A stretch of DNA of 64,000 nucleotides from Xenopus tropicalis (GCF_000004195.4 NC_030678.2:32712201-32776200); one strand, 5' to 3'. Counted from the stretch's first letter, positions 46,318-57,655 are shown. Notes: generated from the letters alone by a model not told the origin. Numbers and translations are program-made.

Positions 46318-46925
46318 AGGGCGACACACAGAGCTACTTGTCACGGCTACTAAATGCAGAAAATACACTGCAATAGACAATACTGAGAATTGTCTCTGCT
46401 AAAACACACGTACAGACAGTTATCCGTAAATGATCAGCATTGTCTATTTTAGTAGCTGTGACAAGTACCTGCTACTAGTAGCTCCATGTGTCTTCACCAT
46501 TAGGGCAGTGGCACACGGGGAGATTAGTCGCCTCGCAACAAATCTTCATTACCACGGGCAACTTATCTCCCCAAAATGCCATCCCGTTTCCTTGAGAGAC
46601 GACTTTGGGGAAAAATAAGCGAGGCGTATGCCATCCCATCGGCAATTTACTGGTGGGATGGCATTGCGGGGAGATTAGTTGGCCATGGTAACAAAGATTT
46701 ATAGCGAGGCAACTAATCTCCCTGTGTGCCACAGCCCTAAGGGTGAAGAGACACGGAGCTACTAGTAGCAAGTACTACTAAATGCCAGAAAATATCCTGC
46801 TATAGACAATACTGAGAATTGCCTCTGCTATAACACACGCAGAGACAATTATCAGTAAAAGATCAGCTTTATCTATTTTAGTAGCTGCTACTAGTACTAG
46901 TAGCTCCATGTGTCTTCACCCCTAA
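46318..46925. mobile_element. Triple MITE cluster: AGCTACTAGTAGC, GGGGAGATTAGTCGC, AGCTACTAGTAGC
   Basis: Three elements abut without spacer: 46318-46502 (ends GGGCGACACACAGAGC and GTGTCTTCACCATTAGGG), 46502-46738 (AGGGCAGTGGCACACGGGG and GTGTGCCACAGCCCT), and 46739-46925 (AAGGGTGAAGAGACACGG and GTGTCTTCACCCCTAA). The middle one has opposed GCCATCCC...GGGATGGC foldback arms. Confidence 0.8.
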
Positions 46926-47204
46926 CTGCAGGTGTCTCTCTGGCGGTTTATGTGACGTCACTTCCGGTTTACGTGGCATCACATCTGGTTTATGTGATGC
47001 TTACACAGGGTGTGGATCGTGTGTAGCAGGATAGGGAATAGAATGCGGGTAAGTAAACAGGTTTGTGTTGGGGGTAATCAGGTACAGGTTGGGGACGAGT
47101 CTGCATAAACAGACCTACGCATGTCTCTACTAGAAGTGACTGCACATGAGGGCACAGGCGGAGTGATATGATTAATGCAACAATTCAGTACTCATCCTAC
47201 AGGA

Positions 47205-47362
47205 TTTTCTGACCTGCACAATAGATTTGTATGCAATTTTTTGCCATGTATACGTCAGGCAGAACATTGGGTGGGCCTTATACATGGACCAATAAGTTGC
47301 TGGCTTAATCTGGAAGAGCAATATTGGCAGATTCTATCAGCCTGTTTATGGCCACCTTCAGG
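47205..47362. repeat. Old GGTGGCCATACACG-family fragment
   Basis: Ends GTTTATGGCCACCTTCAG; the interior is heavily diverged (GGCCTTATACATGGACCAAT). The left end was not found. Confidence 0.5.
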
Positions 47363-47621
47363 CATACAGTAGGGACCTGCATAATGGTAGAATATTGCCT
47401 ATGAGGGTGAATGATGGCACAGTTTGATGGACAGTTAAGATGACATTTATTGGCACAGCCTAAAGGCAAGTTGGTATATATTTAGAGATTAACACTTACT
47501 CCTAGAAATTCTTGAAGAAATGTCACTGTTACAACAAGCTTTTTATATATGAGCAAGCCCTTTTGTAAACAGGTACAAGGATTGTGCTGTGATACAAGGC
47601 TTGTCCTGCCCAACATTAATA

Positions 47622-47939
47622 CAGGTATGTGATCTGTTATCCAGAAACCCTTTATCCAGAAGATTCAGAACTATGGGAGGGCCATCTCCCATAGACCCCA
47701 TTTTAAACAAATAACTTTCATTTTTAAAAATGTTTAGATTTCATTTTCATTTTTTAATAGTACCTTCTACTTGATCCTAAGATTTAATTATTCCTTATTG
47801 GAGGTAAAACAATCCTATTGGATTTTATTTAATGTTAAAATTACTTTTTAGTTGACTTAAAGTATGGTAATCCATGTTACAGAAAGATCCCTTATCTGGA
47901 AAACCACAGTTCACAAGCATTCTGGATAACAGGTCCCTG
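47622..47939 (+). mobile_element. CAGGTATGGGATCC-family MITE
   Basis: Starts CAGGTATGTGATCTGTTATC, preceded by TA, and ends GGATAACAGGTCCCTG, followed by TA. Confidence 0.85.
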
Positions 47940-48949
47940 TATACTACTTTTATTATTCTAGTTTGGTGTTAAGAGCTCACTGACTTAATTTGTAGCTGGA
48001 CATTTCTATACATGAAATGTACAGCAGCAAACATTATGTCAGGGGGGACACTCTGTCCCATAAAGTGCTTCTGGGGCACAGGACAGTTAATTGTTTGGTC
48101 TGCTTCTAAGGGTGACTTTGCTGGAGAGATTGACCCTCAGCGCTTCGTCTGCTGCTCAACTACAAGGCAGTTATAATTAAGCAACATCTGGAGAAAGAAA
48201 CCCAGTGGGTATTCTAGTCTTAAAGCATAATTGGGCTTCTGTTTTTGGACGTCTGTTTTGCTGTTGGGAAAGGGTTTTATTATAGAGCGGCACATAAAGG
48301 TAATGACAGTTTAGTGCTGTGTGAAACTGCACACATGCAGATGTCACTGAGCAATTGCCTTTATATATCCTTCCTGTGGTTTTTGGGAGCATTTTTATTG
48401 TGTTGAAAGTCACCTTACTATTTTAAGGTTTTAGTGTGTTTTTTTTTCCTTTATAGACCTCTATGAGTCCCATTAAAACAACAGGAGAATATTGTCTATG
48501 CTTGGTCATCACATGATTCAGCAGCCCTGGTACTCTAACCTAGAGCAAGGCATGTTCCTTGTGTTAGGGTCATCCCCAGGATCACTGTTAGGTTAGTCTG
48601 AAATTTTATGAGTAATCATTCTATTTGAATCTGCAAAGTTCAATGCTGATTATTATTTTCAAATTAAATAATCATAACAAATATTTCAAATATTTGCCAT
48701 TATCTGTGCTGCTGTGTGCACTGATGTACCCATGGCTGGGAGGAGTACTGTAATAATTGATTGATAATCGTGGGTACCAGTCAACCCATGGCATCTTTGG
48801 TGTGTAGTGGCCCTTTGATAAAACAGTCTTTGTGCCATAGCCCTAAGGATGCTGCCATAATCTATGTCTCTGGCCATGTCCTTTTGCATTCTATCACTCA
48901 TTGCTCATGCAATGGCTATGCTTGTTTGATTCGACAGAAGCAGTTTTAG

Positions 48950-49350
48950 TTCTCCCTTTAAGACACCTGTTCGACATGAGTCATAAATTGAGCCTTCCCC
49001 TCCAGAAACTGCCACCTTTCAAGTCCATAATGAATACTGCCGCTAGGCTCATATACCTCACAAGTGCCCCTCCTGTCTGCCACTCTGCCAGTCCCTCCAC
49101 TGGCTTCTGCTACCTTCCAAATTCAGTGACCCAGATATTGAGTTCACATGAATAAATGAATTCTACATGTCTGAATTTATCTCCAGGTTCTCATGAAACT
49201 GTTTATGTTCCTCTACTGACCAACTCCTCAGTCATTATCTCTTCACATACAGGGCTGCACCCTTCTGGAATTCTCTCCCACATTCTAATTGATTTTCTTC
49301 CAAAGTTTCCACCCTCAAAAGATGGTTTTAAACAAAAAAAGCTCAACATA
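48950..49350 (+). pseudogene. L2/CR1-type LINE relic, end of the reverse-transcriptase ORF
   Basis: One frame reads NTAARLIYLTSAPPVCHSAS and a later one NSSVIISSHTGLHPSGILSH, resembling the conserved AARLI...S...HW.P and final WNSLP segments of CR1/L2-clade ORF2 proteins from frogs. Frameshifts and stops are present. A matching 3' tail may continue at about 49950-50110 (CAAGCTCTTTTGGGCAGGGC ... GCTGAATATGTTGGC), after two inserted MITEs. Confidence 0.65.
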
Positions 49351-49354
49351 GCTT

Positions 49355-49632
49355 AAGTGCGCACCTTATGCTGCTATGGGATATTAGTCGCTCTCAAATG
49401 TTTGCTACATTGGGAGACTAATCTGCAAATGCTTTCCCACCGGCAATAAAGTAAATCGCTGGTGGGAAAACATATGCAGCACTGGCAACTTTGGAAAAAC
49501 TAAGTGCTGTGTATGATTTCCCACCAGCAATTTACTTTATTACCAGTGGGAAAGAATTTGCAGGAGATTATTATCCTGTGGTAGTGAAGATTTATTATGG
49601 CTAACTAATATCCTTGTGTGCCACTACCATAA
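49355..49632. repeat. GGGGAGATTAGTCGC-family MITE, old copy
   Basis: Two CCCACCGGCAATAAAGTAAA/TTTACTTTATTACCAGTGGG foldback blocks and an end TCCTTGTGTGCCACTACCAT. Termini are diverged. Confidence 0.6.
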
Positions 49633-49668
49633 ATGAAATGCTCAAAGACACATATTTAGCTTGCCTGC

Positions 49669-49929
49669 TAGGGTTGTCATCTTTTATTTTTTTCAGGAGT
49701 CTTATCAGGTGGCCTGCCAGGTGACACTGGGGGCAGACGGGTGACGTTGCTGGATGGTGTTGTATTGTGGGTGGGTTTATGATGTCTGTAGTGGAAGCTG
49801 TGATGTGGTGATTGGCTGATCACCGCGTCATTCAAGGAGCGTACTGTCCAGATTTCCATGTGGAAAACCAGGCAGGCAGTTTTGACCCAGACAGCCCTTA
49901 AAAAAAAAAATGGACAGGTGGCAGCCCAA
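49669..49929. mobile_element. TAGGGTTGCCACC hAT-like MITE, diverged
   Basis: Starts TAGGGTTGTCATC and ends GACAGGTGGCAGCCCA. Shares GGTGATTGGCTGATCACCGC and TTTTGACCCAGACAGCC with relatives at 23448 and 61183. No clean target duplication. Confidence 0.7.
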
Positions 49930-49949
49930 TTGGCGACTGCTGGTGTGGC

Positions 49950-50110
49950 CCATCCCTACACGTTCTGTCTTGTGCCCCATCTTCTTATAAATTTCAAGCT
50001 CTTTTGGGCAGGGCTAGCTTTACTTTTTGCATCAGTTGTATTTAGTATGTAATCTGTATGTTCAGTAAAGGAATCTATTTGTTGCACATCGCTGCTGAAT
50101 ATGTTGGCAC
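49950..50110 (+). repeat. LINE/SINE 3' tail, possible continuation of 48950-49350
   Basis: TTCTGTCTTGTGCCCCATC, CAAGCTCTTTTGGGCAGGGC and GCTGAATATGTTGGCACTTG match the usual tail of frog L2/CR1-type retroposons. Its position after two inserted MITEs suggests one split LINE. Confidence 0.5.
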
Positions 50111-52052
50111 TTGGTCCACTGGCAGCTTTTGTTGGCCTGTGTATAGCCCCTTTGAGTGCAGTTTCTCTAAAAAACAAAAGGAATCCTGAATTAACCTGAA
50201 CCTGGACCTTTTTTAATTAAATGACTTCTGGTACATAGTTTTGATCTGCCATCATAAGCACTTTTCCTATTCACCCGAAAGGGGCACAGTTGTTCAGTCT
50301 TTTCAGTCCTTTCATGAAGAATGTCCATGACCCATGGGCCTAAATCCTATGTATGTATTCTATCTAACTTGAACAATGGAATTTAGAGTATTGGCACAAG
50401 GGGCATTTTGCTTGCGCACTGACTGTCACGGAATCACATAGTTTGCCATTTCCAAGCAAAAATCTGCCCTTTGTGCATGCACAAAGTTGGTCGGACAAGA
50501 GCAGGTAACCTTTTTCTCAGCTGGCATATCTACACTGGGCAACAGAGAAGTGCATAATAAGGTAATGCTGAGGTAAAAATCAGGCATTTATATCCAGAGA
50601 CTTCTACAAGTACTGGATAAAAATAACTAGTGCAAATGAAGGATTTTCACTTTGCATTGACTGCGCCATTCAAGGACATCTGCTTCCTCTTTGTTATGGC
50701 TCATTTACCTTTGATCAGACGTTCTCTCAGACACTACAAATGTGGGGGCTATTTATAGAGAAGCTGTCCCACCAAGGTTGGCCTTCCGCAGATATATGGT
50801 TGAAATTCTTTGGAGAGATTAGAAAGTAAACTAAGTACAGTGTTGTTACTATCCTCAATTACACTATTTTTAGTTGTAAGTCACTTAATGACATAGAGCC
50901 CAGCTCAGCTGTGAATTCTCACCTATTATTGTAATGTGAGTAAAGCAGATTTTGCTGTGATTAAACTGCCTGTGTAAACTAGGAAAAGGGTGCTTCCCCC
51001 CTCCCCCAGTCCGCCCTTTGGCCTGGTTTACATGGGTGACAAATTATATGTGCTTAATCTCATAGTTTAGATAGCGTTATTTCCCCTGCCAAGGTTTAGC
51101 AGAATTTATACAAGTGGTTTAATGTGGCCATACATAGGCCGATAAAAGCTGCTGAACCTACACCTTCAGCCCCAGTTTATTGGTCCATGTATCAGGCAGG
51201 TAGTGGTTAGGTCTCTATAGGCCTGCAGTATGATCCTCTTCTTGACCCAACTCATATTTGGCCAGATTAGAGAGAGGGATGCTCATTTGGTGACCTTGCT
51301 GAACATTGGTTCAGCTACCGAATCTGTCCCTCCAGCCTTGTCTATAGGCCCCCAGTATGATTCTCTCATTGATCCCCAGGCCCCATTTGGCCCAACCCAT
51401 AGATGGGCAGATTAGGAAGAGGTGCTCTTGTTTGACGACCTTGCTAAGAGGTGGATTGCAAAGTTTTATCGTTGGCTAGCTCAGAGCAGGGTTATTCAGA
51501 TAGATTCCTAGGTTCTATCCTTGGGCCCATCATTGCTAGGGACCCCGTTAGAGCCCAAAAAGCAGTATGGAGAATACATGTGGAGCAGGAGCACACACAA
51601 GAGACTGTCATGCACTCCAATTCCCTTTGTTTATACTGTTCAGCAATCTGAAATTGTTTTCTGTTACTTTGGTGGGATTTAATCTAAAGTAATATTCATA
51701 GCAACCAGTCAGCAACAAGTGCTCTTATTTAATAAAAGGAAAAATATAATTGGCCAATATTATTACCTACTATGAAGTAAAACTGCAGTTGTCTGTGAAT
51801 TCCCCAGTGGCAGTCACAGCTAGTGTGAGCTGTCAGTCTCGGGCATCATCTGAACTAGTGTAAGGTGGTTTGCTGCTTTGAATTTCAATTAGTCACATGC
51901 AGTTAATTGCTCATGTAAACCAGGCTTTAACGGAATGAATCAGATATCCCTATAAGATTGTACATCGATTCGCTTCAGTCATTATGCATCAATCCATTCA
52001 AGGTTCCTTATGGTTTGGAGCAGTGATTTCTCTGTCTCCAGCGATTAGAAAA
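50111..52052. other. git1: Mostly unassigned intron sequence
   Basis: Besides the old MITE copy at 51121-51440, a fragment with CATAGCAACCAGTCAGCAAC (about 51700) matches a short repeat near 11595. No exon recognised. Confidence 0.45.
51121..51440. repeat. Old GGTGGCCATACACG-family copy
   Basis: Starts AATGTGGCCATACATAGGCC and has recognisable but decayed inner segments (CCGATAAAAGCTGCTGAAC, GGTGACCTTGCTGAAC). Confidence 0.45.
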
Positions 52053-52675
52053 GTAAAAACATGTTCCGCAGGGCTTTGTAGGGATCGTACATCTTCACCT
52101 CAATCCCTGTCGCAGTGGAGCTTACAATCTAAGGTCCCTATCCAGTGCAAACACTCTGGGCACTAGCATAGGGCCAATCTAGTGTTAGGGGCCCAGAAAT
52201 TGTCACAGTTTAAATGAATGTTGAGAATGCGATCAAAACACCAATCTGAACGTGTTGCTTTATTCATATCTCCACCGCTCCTGGCTGGTTACTGTGTGCG
52301 TCTGAGGGAGGGAGGTGGGCCACACGGCACTGCACACAGTACTTCGGTCAATGTGGGTGCCCATAAAGCACTAACCTGCCTAGGGCGCATTTATCCTTAA
52401 CCCAGTTTTCACCCTATCACATTAACACACACAGTAGGACCAATTTTATCAGGAGCCAATTGGGGTAAAGCCCTGTGAGGAGGATTGTCAGCCTGCATAC
52501 AAGCACTATCTAGCTGATGGCTTTTTGAGTGTGGGAGGAAACTGGAGTACCCAGAGGAAACCCACTCCAGAACAAGGGGAACATGTAAACATGCAAATTG
52601 TATCCTGGCTGGAATCGACTATAGAACCCCCTGCCCAACAAGGCAGTAATGCTAACTACCATATCTCTCACATGT
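52053..52675 (-). repeat. tRNA-derived SINE, split by about 250 bp of other sequence
   Basis: On the minus strand it opens GTAGTTAGCATTACTGCC (A-box-like), then GTCGATTCCAGCC (B-box-like), then the conserved vertebrate SINE core TTTCCTCTGGGTACTCCAG and TTTCCTCCCACACTC, then CCAATTGGCTCCTGATAAAA. The continuation GGGACCTTAGATTGTAAGCT appears only at 52140-52120. The intervening 52140-52390 is foreign to the SINE. Confidence 0.7.
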
Positions 52676-52806
52676 AACTTAAAATATAAAATAAACTCAC
52701 CTATGCTTGCCATACATGCCCATATTTGGTCAGGAAGTTTTGTTGCTTTTGGCCATACGGCCCAATCTTCTTGAAGATTGAAGAGTTCTGTTTTAAGGGG
52801 GGAGTA

Positions 52807-53060
52807 AAGGTGGACATACACACACCGATTATCACACAACCTATATCTGTAAAAATAGGCTGTCTCGTTGTTCTGGCACGACTGAAATCTTGATCAGACG
52901 CCCTTGAAGGTGCCAAACATCGTAACGTTAATGCTGAATCTTCAGATTCCTTTGTTTTTACCTGCATATCTGACAATTCATCTTTTAATGTTAGTTGAGT
53001 GAAGGAACAATCTGTCCTACAGACATTGGAAAGATAATAATTGTAGCATGGATGGCAACC
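52807..53060. repeat. Old copy of the AGCTGGCCATACACG family
   Basis: Starts AAAGGTGGACATACACACAC and contains diverged CAGACGCCCTTGAAGGTGCC. It directly precedes a better preserved copy. Confidence 0.55.
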
Positions 53061-53361
53061 TTAAGCTGGCCATACACGCAACCTTGTTTCGTACGATATT
53101 CGGTATGGCAAGTCGGCGAGGCTGCTGATATCGGTCGACTTGCCGATCGGGCGGGTTAAAAGATTTTGATCGGGCGCCATAGAAGGCGCCTGAGCAAAAT
53201 CTGCCTTCAGGGCTGAATCGGCAGAAGGAGGTAGAAATCCTATTGTTTCTACCTCCATATCTGCTGTTTCAGCCCTGAACGTTAGTGGCGGATTGGAACG
53301 ATCTGTCATGCGACCGGTCGCACGAAAGATCGAAAATCGCCACGTGTGTGGCCACCTTTAA
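53061..53361. mobile_element. AGCTGGCCATACACG-family foldback MITE, TTAA flanks
   Basis: TTAAGCTGGCCATACACGCA at the left and GTGTGTGGCCACCTTTAA at the right. The interior is a series of palindromes: GGCGCCATAGAAGGCGCC, GGAGGTAGAAATCC...TTTCTACCTCC and GCGACCGGTCGC. Confidence 0.85.
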
Positions 53362-53691
53362 CCCAAAGTTTCACGTGCTGAAAATTTTAATTTGTTTATG
53401 TGATGGTGTATTTACAGTGTGTCTAGCTGGAGGACTGGAGCTTGATATGGTCCTTTAGGAGCAATGGCAAACAGTAAGATTTGTTGCTTGCAATTAAATC
53501 TACGCTACCACAAGTCACAAATCTACCCAAAATGACTTAACATAGCATAACTTTATGATTGGTAAAATGCATTACTTGCCACGGTCTGGCTTCATTGTGG
53601 GAAAATGTGAAGGGAAGCAGTGATTTAGCCAGATCACTGTGAGTCATATGTTTTAGTTGAGGTATCACAGATCTAATAGCAGGCAACAAGT

Positions 53692-54007
53692 CTAAAGCTG
53701 GCCATACACGCACCGATACTATCGTACGAAACCTCGTTTCGTACGATATTCGGTGCGTGTGTGACTTGTCGGCGAGTCGACCGATATCGCAGGAAGCTGC
53801 TGATATCGGACGACTCGCCGATCGGCCAGGTTAGAAAATTTTGATCGGGCGCCATAGAAGGCGCCTGACCAAAATCTGCCGTCAGGGCTGAATCGGCAGA
53901 AGGAGGTAGAAATCCTATTGTTTCTACCTCCTCATCTGCTGTTTCAGCCCTGACTGTGTGTGGCGGATCTGACAATGTTTCGCTGGCCACGTGTATGGCC
54001 AGCTTTA
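53692..54007. mobile_element. AGCTGGCCATACACG-family foldback MITE
   Basis: Starts TAAAGCTGGCCATACACGCA and ends GTGTATGGCCAGCTTTA. Inner hairpins include CGTACGAAACCTCGTTTCGTACG, written here as arms CGTACGAAAC and GTTTCGTACG. Very similar to the copy 330 bp upstream. Confidence 0.85.
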
Positions 54008-54593
54008 CTGTGTGCCATTGCCCTTACAGATTTTTATGGCCCCCAGGCTGCTGAAGAGATCCATTGATCTGTTGGGATGATATCATTTTATGATGACCCC
54101 AGAACATGGAGTATAGCAAGTAACTGGCCCACTCAATGGAAAGATTTGCCCAGCTGTGTCATAGAATGTTACATTGTAGTCTCACCTTCTCTGCTCCCTC
54201 CTTTATTACTGAGCTTGACAATCCCCCATTTTCTACAGTTTTGGGCCAGTGACTGGGAGGGGCTGTATAACCCTGCCAGTCAGTTATTAAACAATGACTG
54301 GGTTTGTTCTCTTTACTTGGCTCCAGAAAGCTGATTTTGTGGAAAATCAGACGTATGAAAACACAATAGGGAATGCTGTTTATCTGCGGCAAGACAACTG
54401 ATAATGGGGAGCCGGCTTATCAGGCACTACAGTGTTGCTGGGAGGAAACGTCAGTGTCAGGATATAATGACGATTATACAGTGTGTTGGTTATTTTTCTG
54501 GGCTTAATCATTAAAGCATGTCATTTTATGTCTTTAATATTATATTTATATTAAAAAGGATCTACTTATTTCTTCTTCCACCTCTAATATCAC

Positions 54594-55008
54594 TTAAAGG
54601 AGAAGGAAAGGCTAAGTCACTTGGGGGTGCCAAAATGTTAGGCACCCCCAAGTGACTTTAATCGCTTACCTTTTACCCCGGGCTGGTGCCCCTGTTAGGA
54701 GAGAACAGCACCAGCCTGGGGTAGCAGCGAGCGCTTCCTCCTTCCGGCTTCGTTTTGCAACGACTAAGGACAAACGCATGTGCAGTAGAGTAAAAAGCCG
54801 ACTTCTCTGTTAAAGTTGAGCTCGTCACTCTAATGCGCATGCACGCTAGCAAAGCAGAAAGGAGGAATCGCTGCAGCTACCCCGGGCTGGTGCTGTTCTC
54901 TCCAAAACAGGGGCACCAGCCCGGGGTAAAAGGTAGGCGATTTAAGTCACTTGGGGGTGCCTAACATTTTGGCACCCCCAAGTGACTTTGCCTTTCCTTC
55001 TCCTTTAA
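54594..55008. mobile_element. TTAA-type foldback MITE (TTAAAGGAGAAGGAAAGGC), 415 bp
   Basis: Starts TTAAAGGAGAAGGAAAGGC and ends GCCTTTCCTTCTCCTTTAA, exact inverted termini. Inside, CACTTGGGGGTGCC and GGCACCCCCAAGTG form a small hairpin near each end, and CCCGGGCTGGTGC blocks are inverted about the centre. Confidence 0.92.
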
Positions 55009-56016
55009 ATGTTTCCAGACATTATGCTTAAAATCCCTGGAAGACACGTGCAAAGCTGGCAAATATGAACTGTGCCACGGCATGGCTGTTTGCGTGGGTG
55101 TGTAGTGATAGTGGGTAAAGTGGTTAAAATTCTAGATGTGCCCTTAATCTAAAAGCAGCTATGCATTAGCCAACCAGGTACTGATACGGTATCTGGCCAA
55201 CATCAATCCCAAAGGACGAATGGACAGATGCTTTATGAGGGGCCATACGTGGCATTACTACCTCTTCATTGTTCAGCAGACCTGAAGTATCAGAATAACC
55301 AGCAGTGAAAAGGAGCTGCGACTCTTTACTCCTCTGCCAATGTACCATGCCCTAGGAGATATGGCAGCCTACTGAAGAACTGACCAACATCCAGAATTCA
55401 TATCATTTGGGATTGTGGGGCCACCATACATGTACAGAAATATGTTGCCTATGATGCCTTTATGGAACAGATATGGCCCCGTAGGTTGCAGTGCAATCTA
55501 CAGCTTGCCATTTAGAAATACATTGCTTTATGACAATAAATGCATCTTTTTGCAGCTAGGGTGGGTCAGGTCCATACTGGGAGCTGAGCTTCGTAAAGTT
55601 GGTCTCTACCTACAGGTTCTGCTTTCTAATCACCCCCAGTGCTTTTCTCTGGCAAATAAGAGTAATTGGTGGATAGCAGCAGCAGCAGCTGGATGCAGGT
55701 ATTTAGTCAGAGATTGCCATATACATAATCATACTACCCTCAGAAAACCGCATTCTTTAATCAGACTGCTGTAGTGCTGGAATGTTTCCAAAGGTGTCCA
55801 TACACCAAGGTTCGAATGAACAGAAACCTTACCCGGGGCCACTTATCTATTGTCCCAGCGGGTCCAGCCGTTTGGCCTCAACTAATGGAAGGGAAGCAGA
55901 GCTGCTGATATACCATGCACTAACCAATATAGTGCGTTGAAAGATAACACTTTTAAACCTGCCCCACTGATGAACTGACCGATGCCCATTGTATATAGAT
56001 ATTGGTCTTGCAGGAC
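55009..56016. other. git1: No exon recognised (intron)
   Basis: AAAGGTGTCCATACACCAAGG at 55791 may be the start of a very old foldback MITE reaching 56010. The GCAGCAGCAGCAGC run near 55677 is low complexity. Confidence 0.4.
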
Positions 56017-56405
56017 TTAAGGTGGCCATACACGAGCAGATCCGCTCGCTTGGCGATGTCGCCAAGCGAGTTGATCTTCCCCCGATATCCCCACCTACGG
56101 GTGGGCGATATCGGGGACCATTTAGGTAAAAAAAATAATAATCCGATCGTTTGGCCCTGGGGCCAGACGATCGGATTATGTGGGCGGCAATGGGGCAGTC
56201 GGATCGGGGACCGCATCAACGAGCCGATGCGGTCCCCGATCCGACCAGATTTTCTAACCTGGCCGATCGAGATCTGGCCAATTTCAGGCCAGATATCGGT
56301 CGGCCAGGCCGATCTGCTCTCCCCATACACGGGCCGATTAGCTGCCGAATCGGTCCAAGGGACCGATATCGGCAGCTATAGTCGGCCCGTGTATGGCCAC
56401 CTTAA
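56017..56405. mobile_element. GGTGGCCATACACG-family MITE with six consecutive hairpins
   Basis: TTAA flanks at 56017-56020 and 56402-56405; termini GGTGGCCATACACG and CGTGTATGGCCACC. The interior is an uninterrupted chain of local palindromes: CGCTCGCTTGGCGA..., CCCGATATCCCCACCTACGG..., AATCCGATCGTTTGGCCC..., TCGGATCGGGGACCGCATC..., CTGGCCGATCGAGATCTGG... and GGCCGATTAGCTGCCGAATC..., each followed by its complement. It is the best preserved copy in the window. Confidence 0.9.
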
Positions 56406-56596
56406 GGGCTCTGGCACATGGGGAGATTAGACGCCTACGACAAATCTCCCTGTTCGCGGGGGACTAATCTCCCCTAATTGCCATCCCACTGGCAACTTAC
56501 ATTTTCGCCGGTGGGATGGCAATTCGGGGAGATTAGTCGCCCGCGAACAGGGAGATTTGTCGTGGGCGACTAATCTCCCCGTGTGCCAGAGCCCTA
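56405..56596. mobile_element. GGGGAGATTAGTCGC-family MITE, near-perfect palindrome
   Basis: Starts AGGGCTCTGGCACATGGGG and ends CGTGTGCCAGAGCCCT. Half-site repeats CGACAAATCTCCCTGTTCGC and its complement, and GCCATCCCACTGGC/GCCGGTGGGATGGC, make the whole 190 bp one hairpin. It starts at the last bases of the previous element. Confidence 0.9.
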
Positions 56597-57449
56597 AATG
56601 GTAGTGTGTTGGGGGTATCCTTAATTGGATAAGGATCTGTGAATTTTTTTAGATAACAAGTTGTCAGATTCCAGGCAGTGTCATTCTGTGGCTACTAAAG
56701 CAAATAAAGTGTTCTCTTGGATAGGTCAGTTTAGGTTTGTGTGTGCTGGGTTCACTTGGAAGGATTGAACTTGATGGACTTTGGTTTTTCAACCCAACTT
56801 AACTATGTAACTATATAAATATGTGGGCACAGCTGTACAGGATCTGGTTTAGACCCCTTTCATGTGTTAGGTGGGTTGACTAAAGCTGCCTAATCTTGCA
56901 AACTAGTCAAATTAGGTCTATACCATTGGGCCAGAAATTGAAGCTCAAGGAGGATGGCAGGGACTTCTAGGATTGTGATGCAATTTTTTAAAGTTACCTT
57001 CAAATATACCTAAATCACTACAGGAAGATGTACAGAAACAATGTCACATGTCAGGAGTCAGGAAATATAGTGGCAATTAAGTAACATTTTAGAACCCTCA
57101 AAGCTGTAATTTGTCGCACCAGCAATGCTAGGAAAAAGGACCAATACAGGGTTTATGTAGCTAATTTGGGATTGTATGTGGGCGGTGTCCTTCCTCACTG
57201 TGCCTCCTCTTGGCGTGTGTGTGTGTGTAGTTACTATGGCACAAATGTGTTATTGAAACCCTCACTGTAGACAGTGTAAATCCTTTGATCTTTGTGTTGT
57301 GTCCCAGAATATGTCGTAGCTCTGTCAGGAAATATGGGTTGACTGCTGTTTAGTAACAGGAAGGAAGCAGATAAAGTCACATGATTGTGACTGTCACAAA
57401 GTGATTGTCACTTTTCCATATTTTACTGTTGGTTTCAGAACATGCTAGA

Positions 57450-57655
57450 CCAGTGATCCCAAAACAGTGGCTCGGGAGCAACATGCTGCACTCCAACCCA
57501 TTGGATCCTGCTTCCAGTGGTCTCAAATCAGGTGCTTATTTTTGAATTCCTCGCTTGGAGGCAAGTTTTAGAGGCTGCCAAAAAGCCAATGAAAGCCCTT
57601 ATTTAGCATGCCCAGGAAATCTTTTCATGCTTGCGTGTCCGCCCACTCTTTTACA
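57450..57655. repeat. Decayed hAT-like short repeat (CAGTGATCCC end)
   Basis: Starts CAGTGATCCCAAAACAGTGG followed by GGAGCAACATGCTGC and ATTTTTGAATTCC; related to 4975-5215. Right end unclear. Confidence 0.55.
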
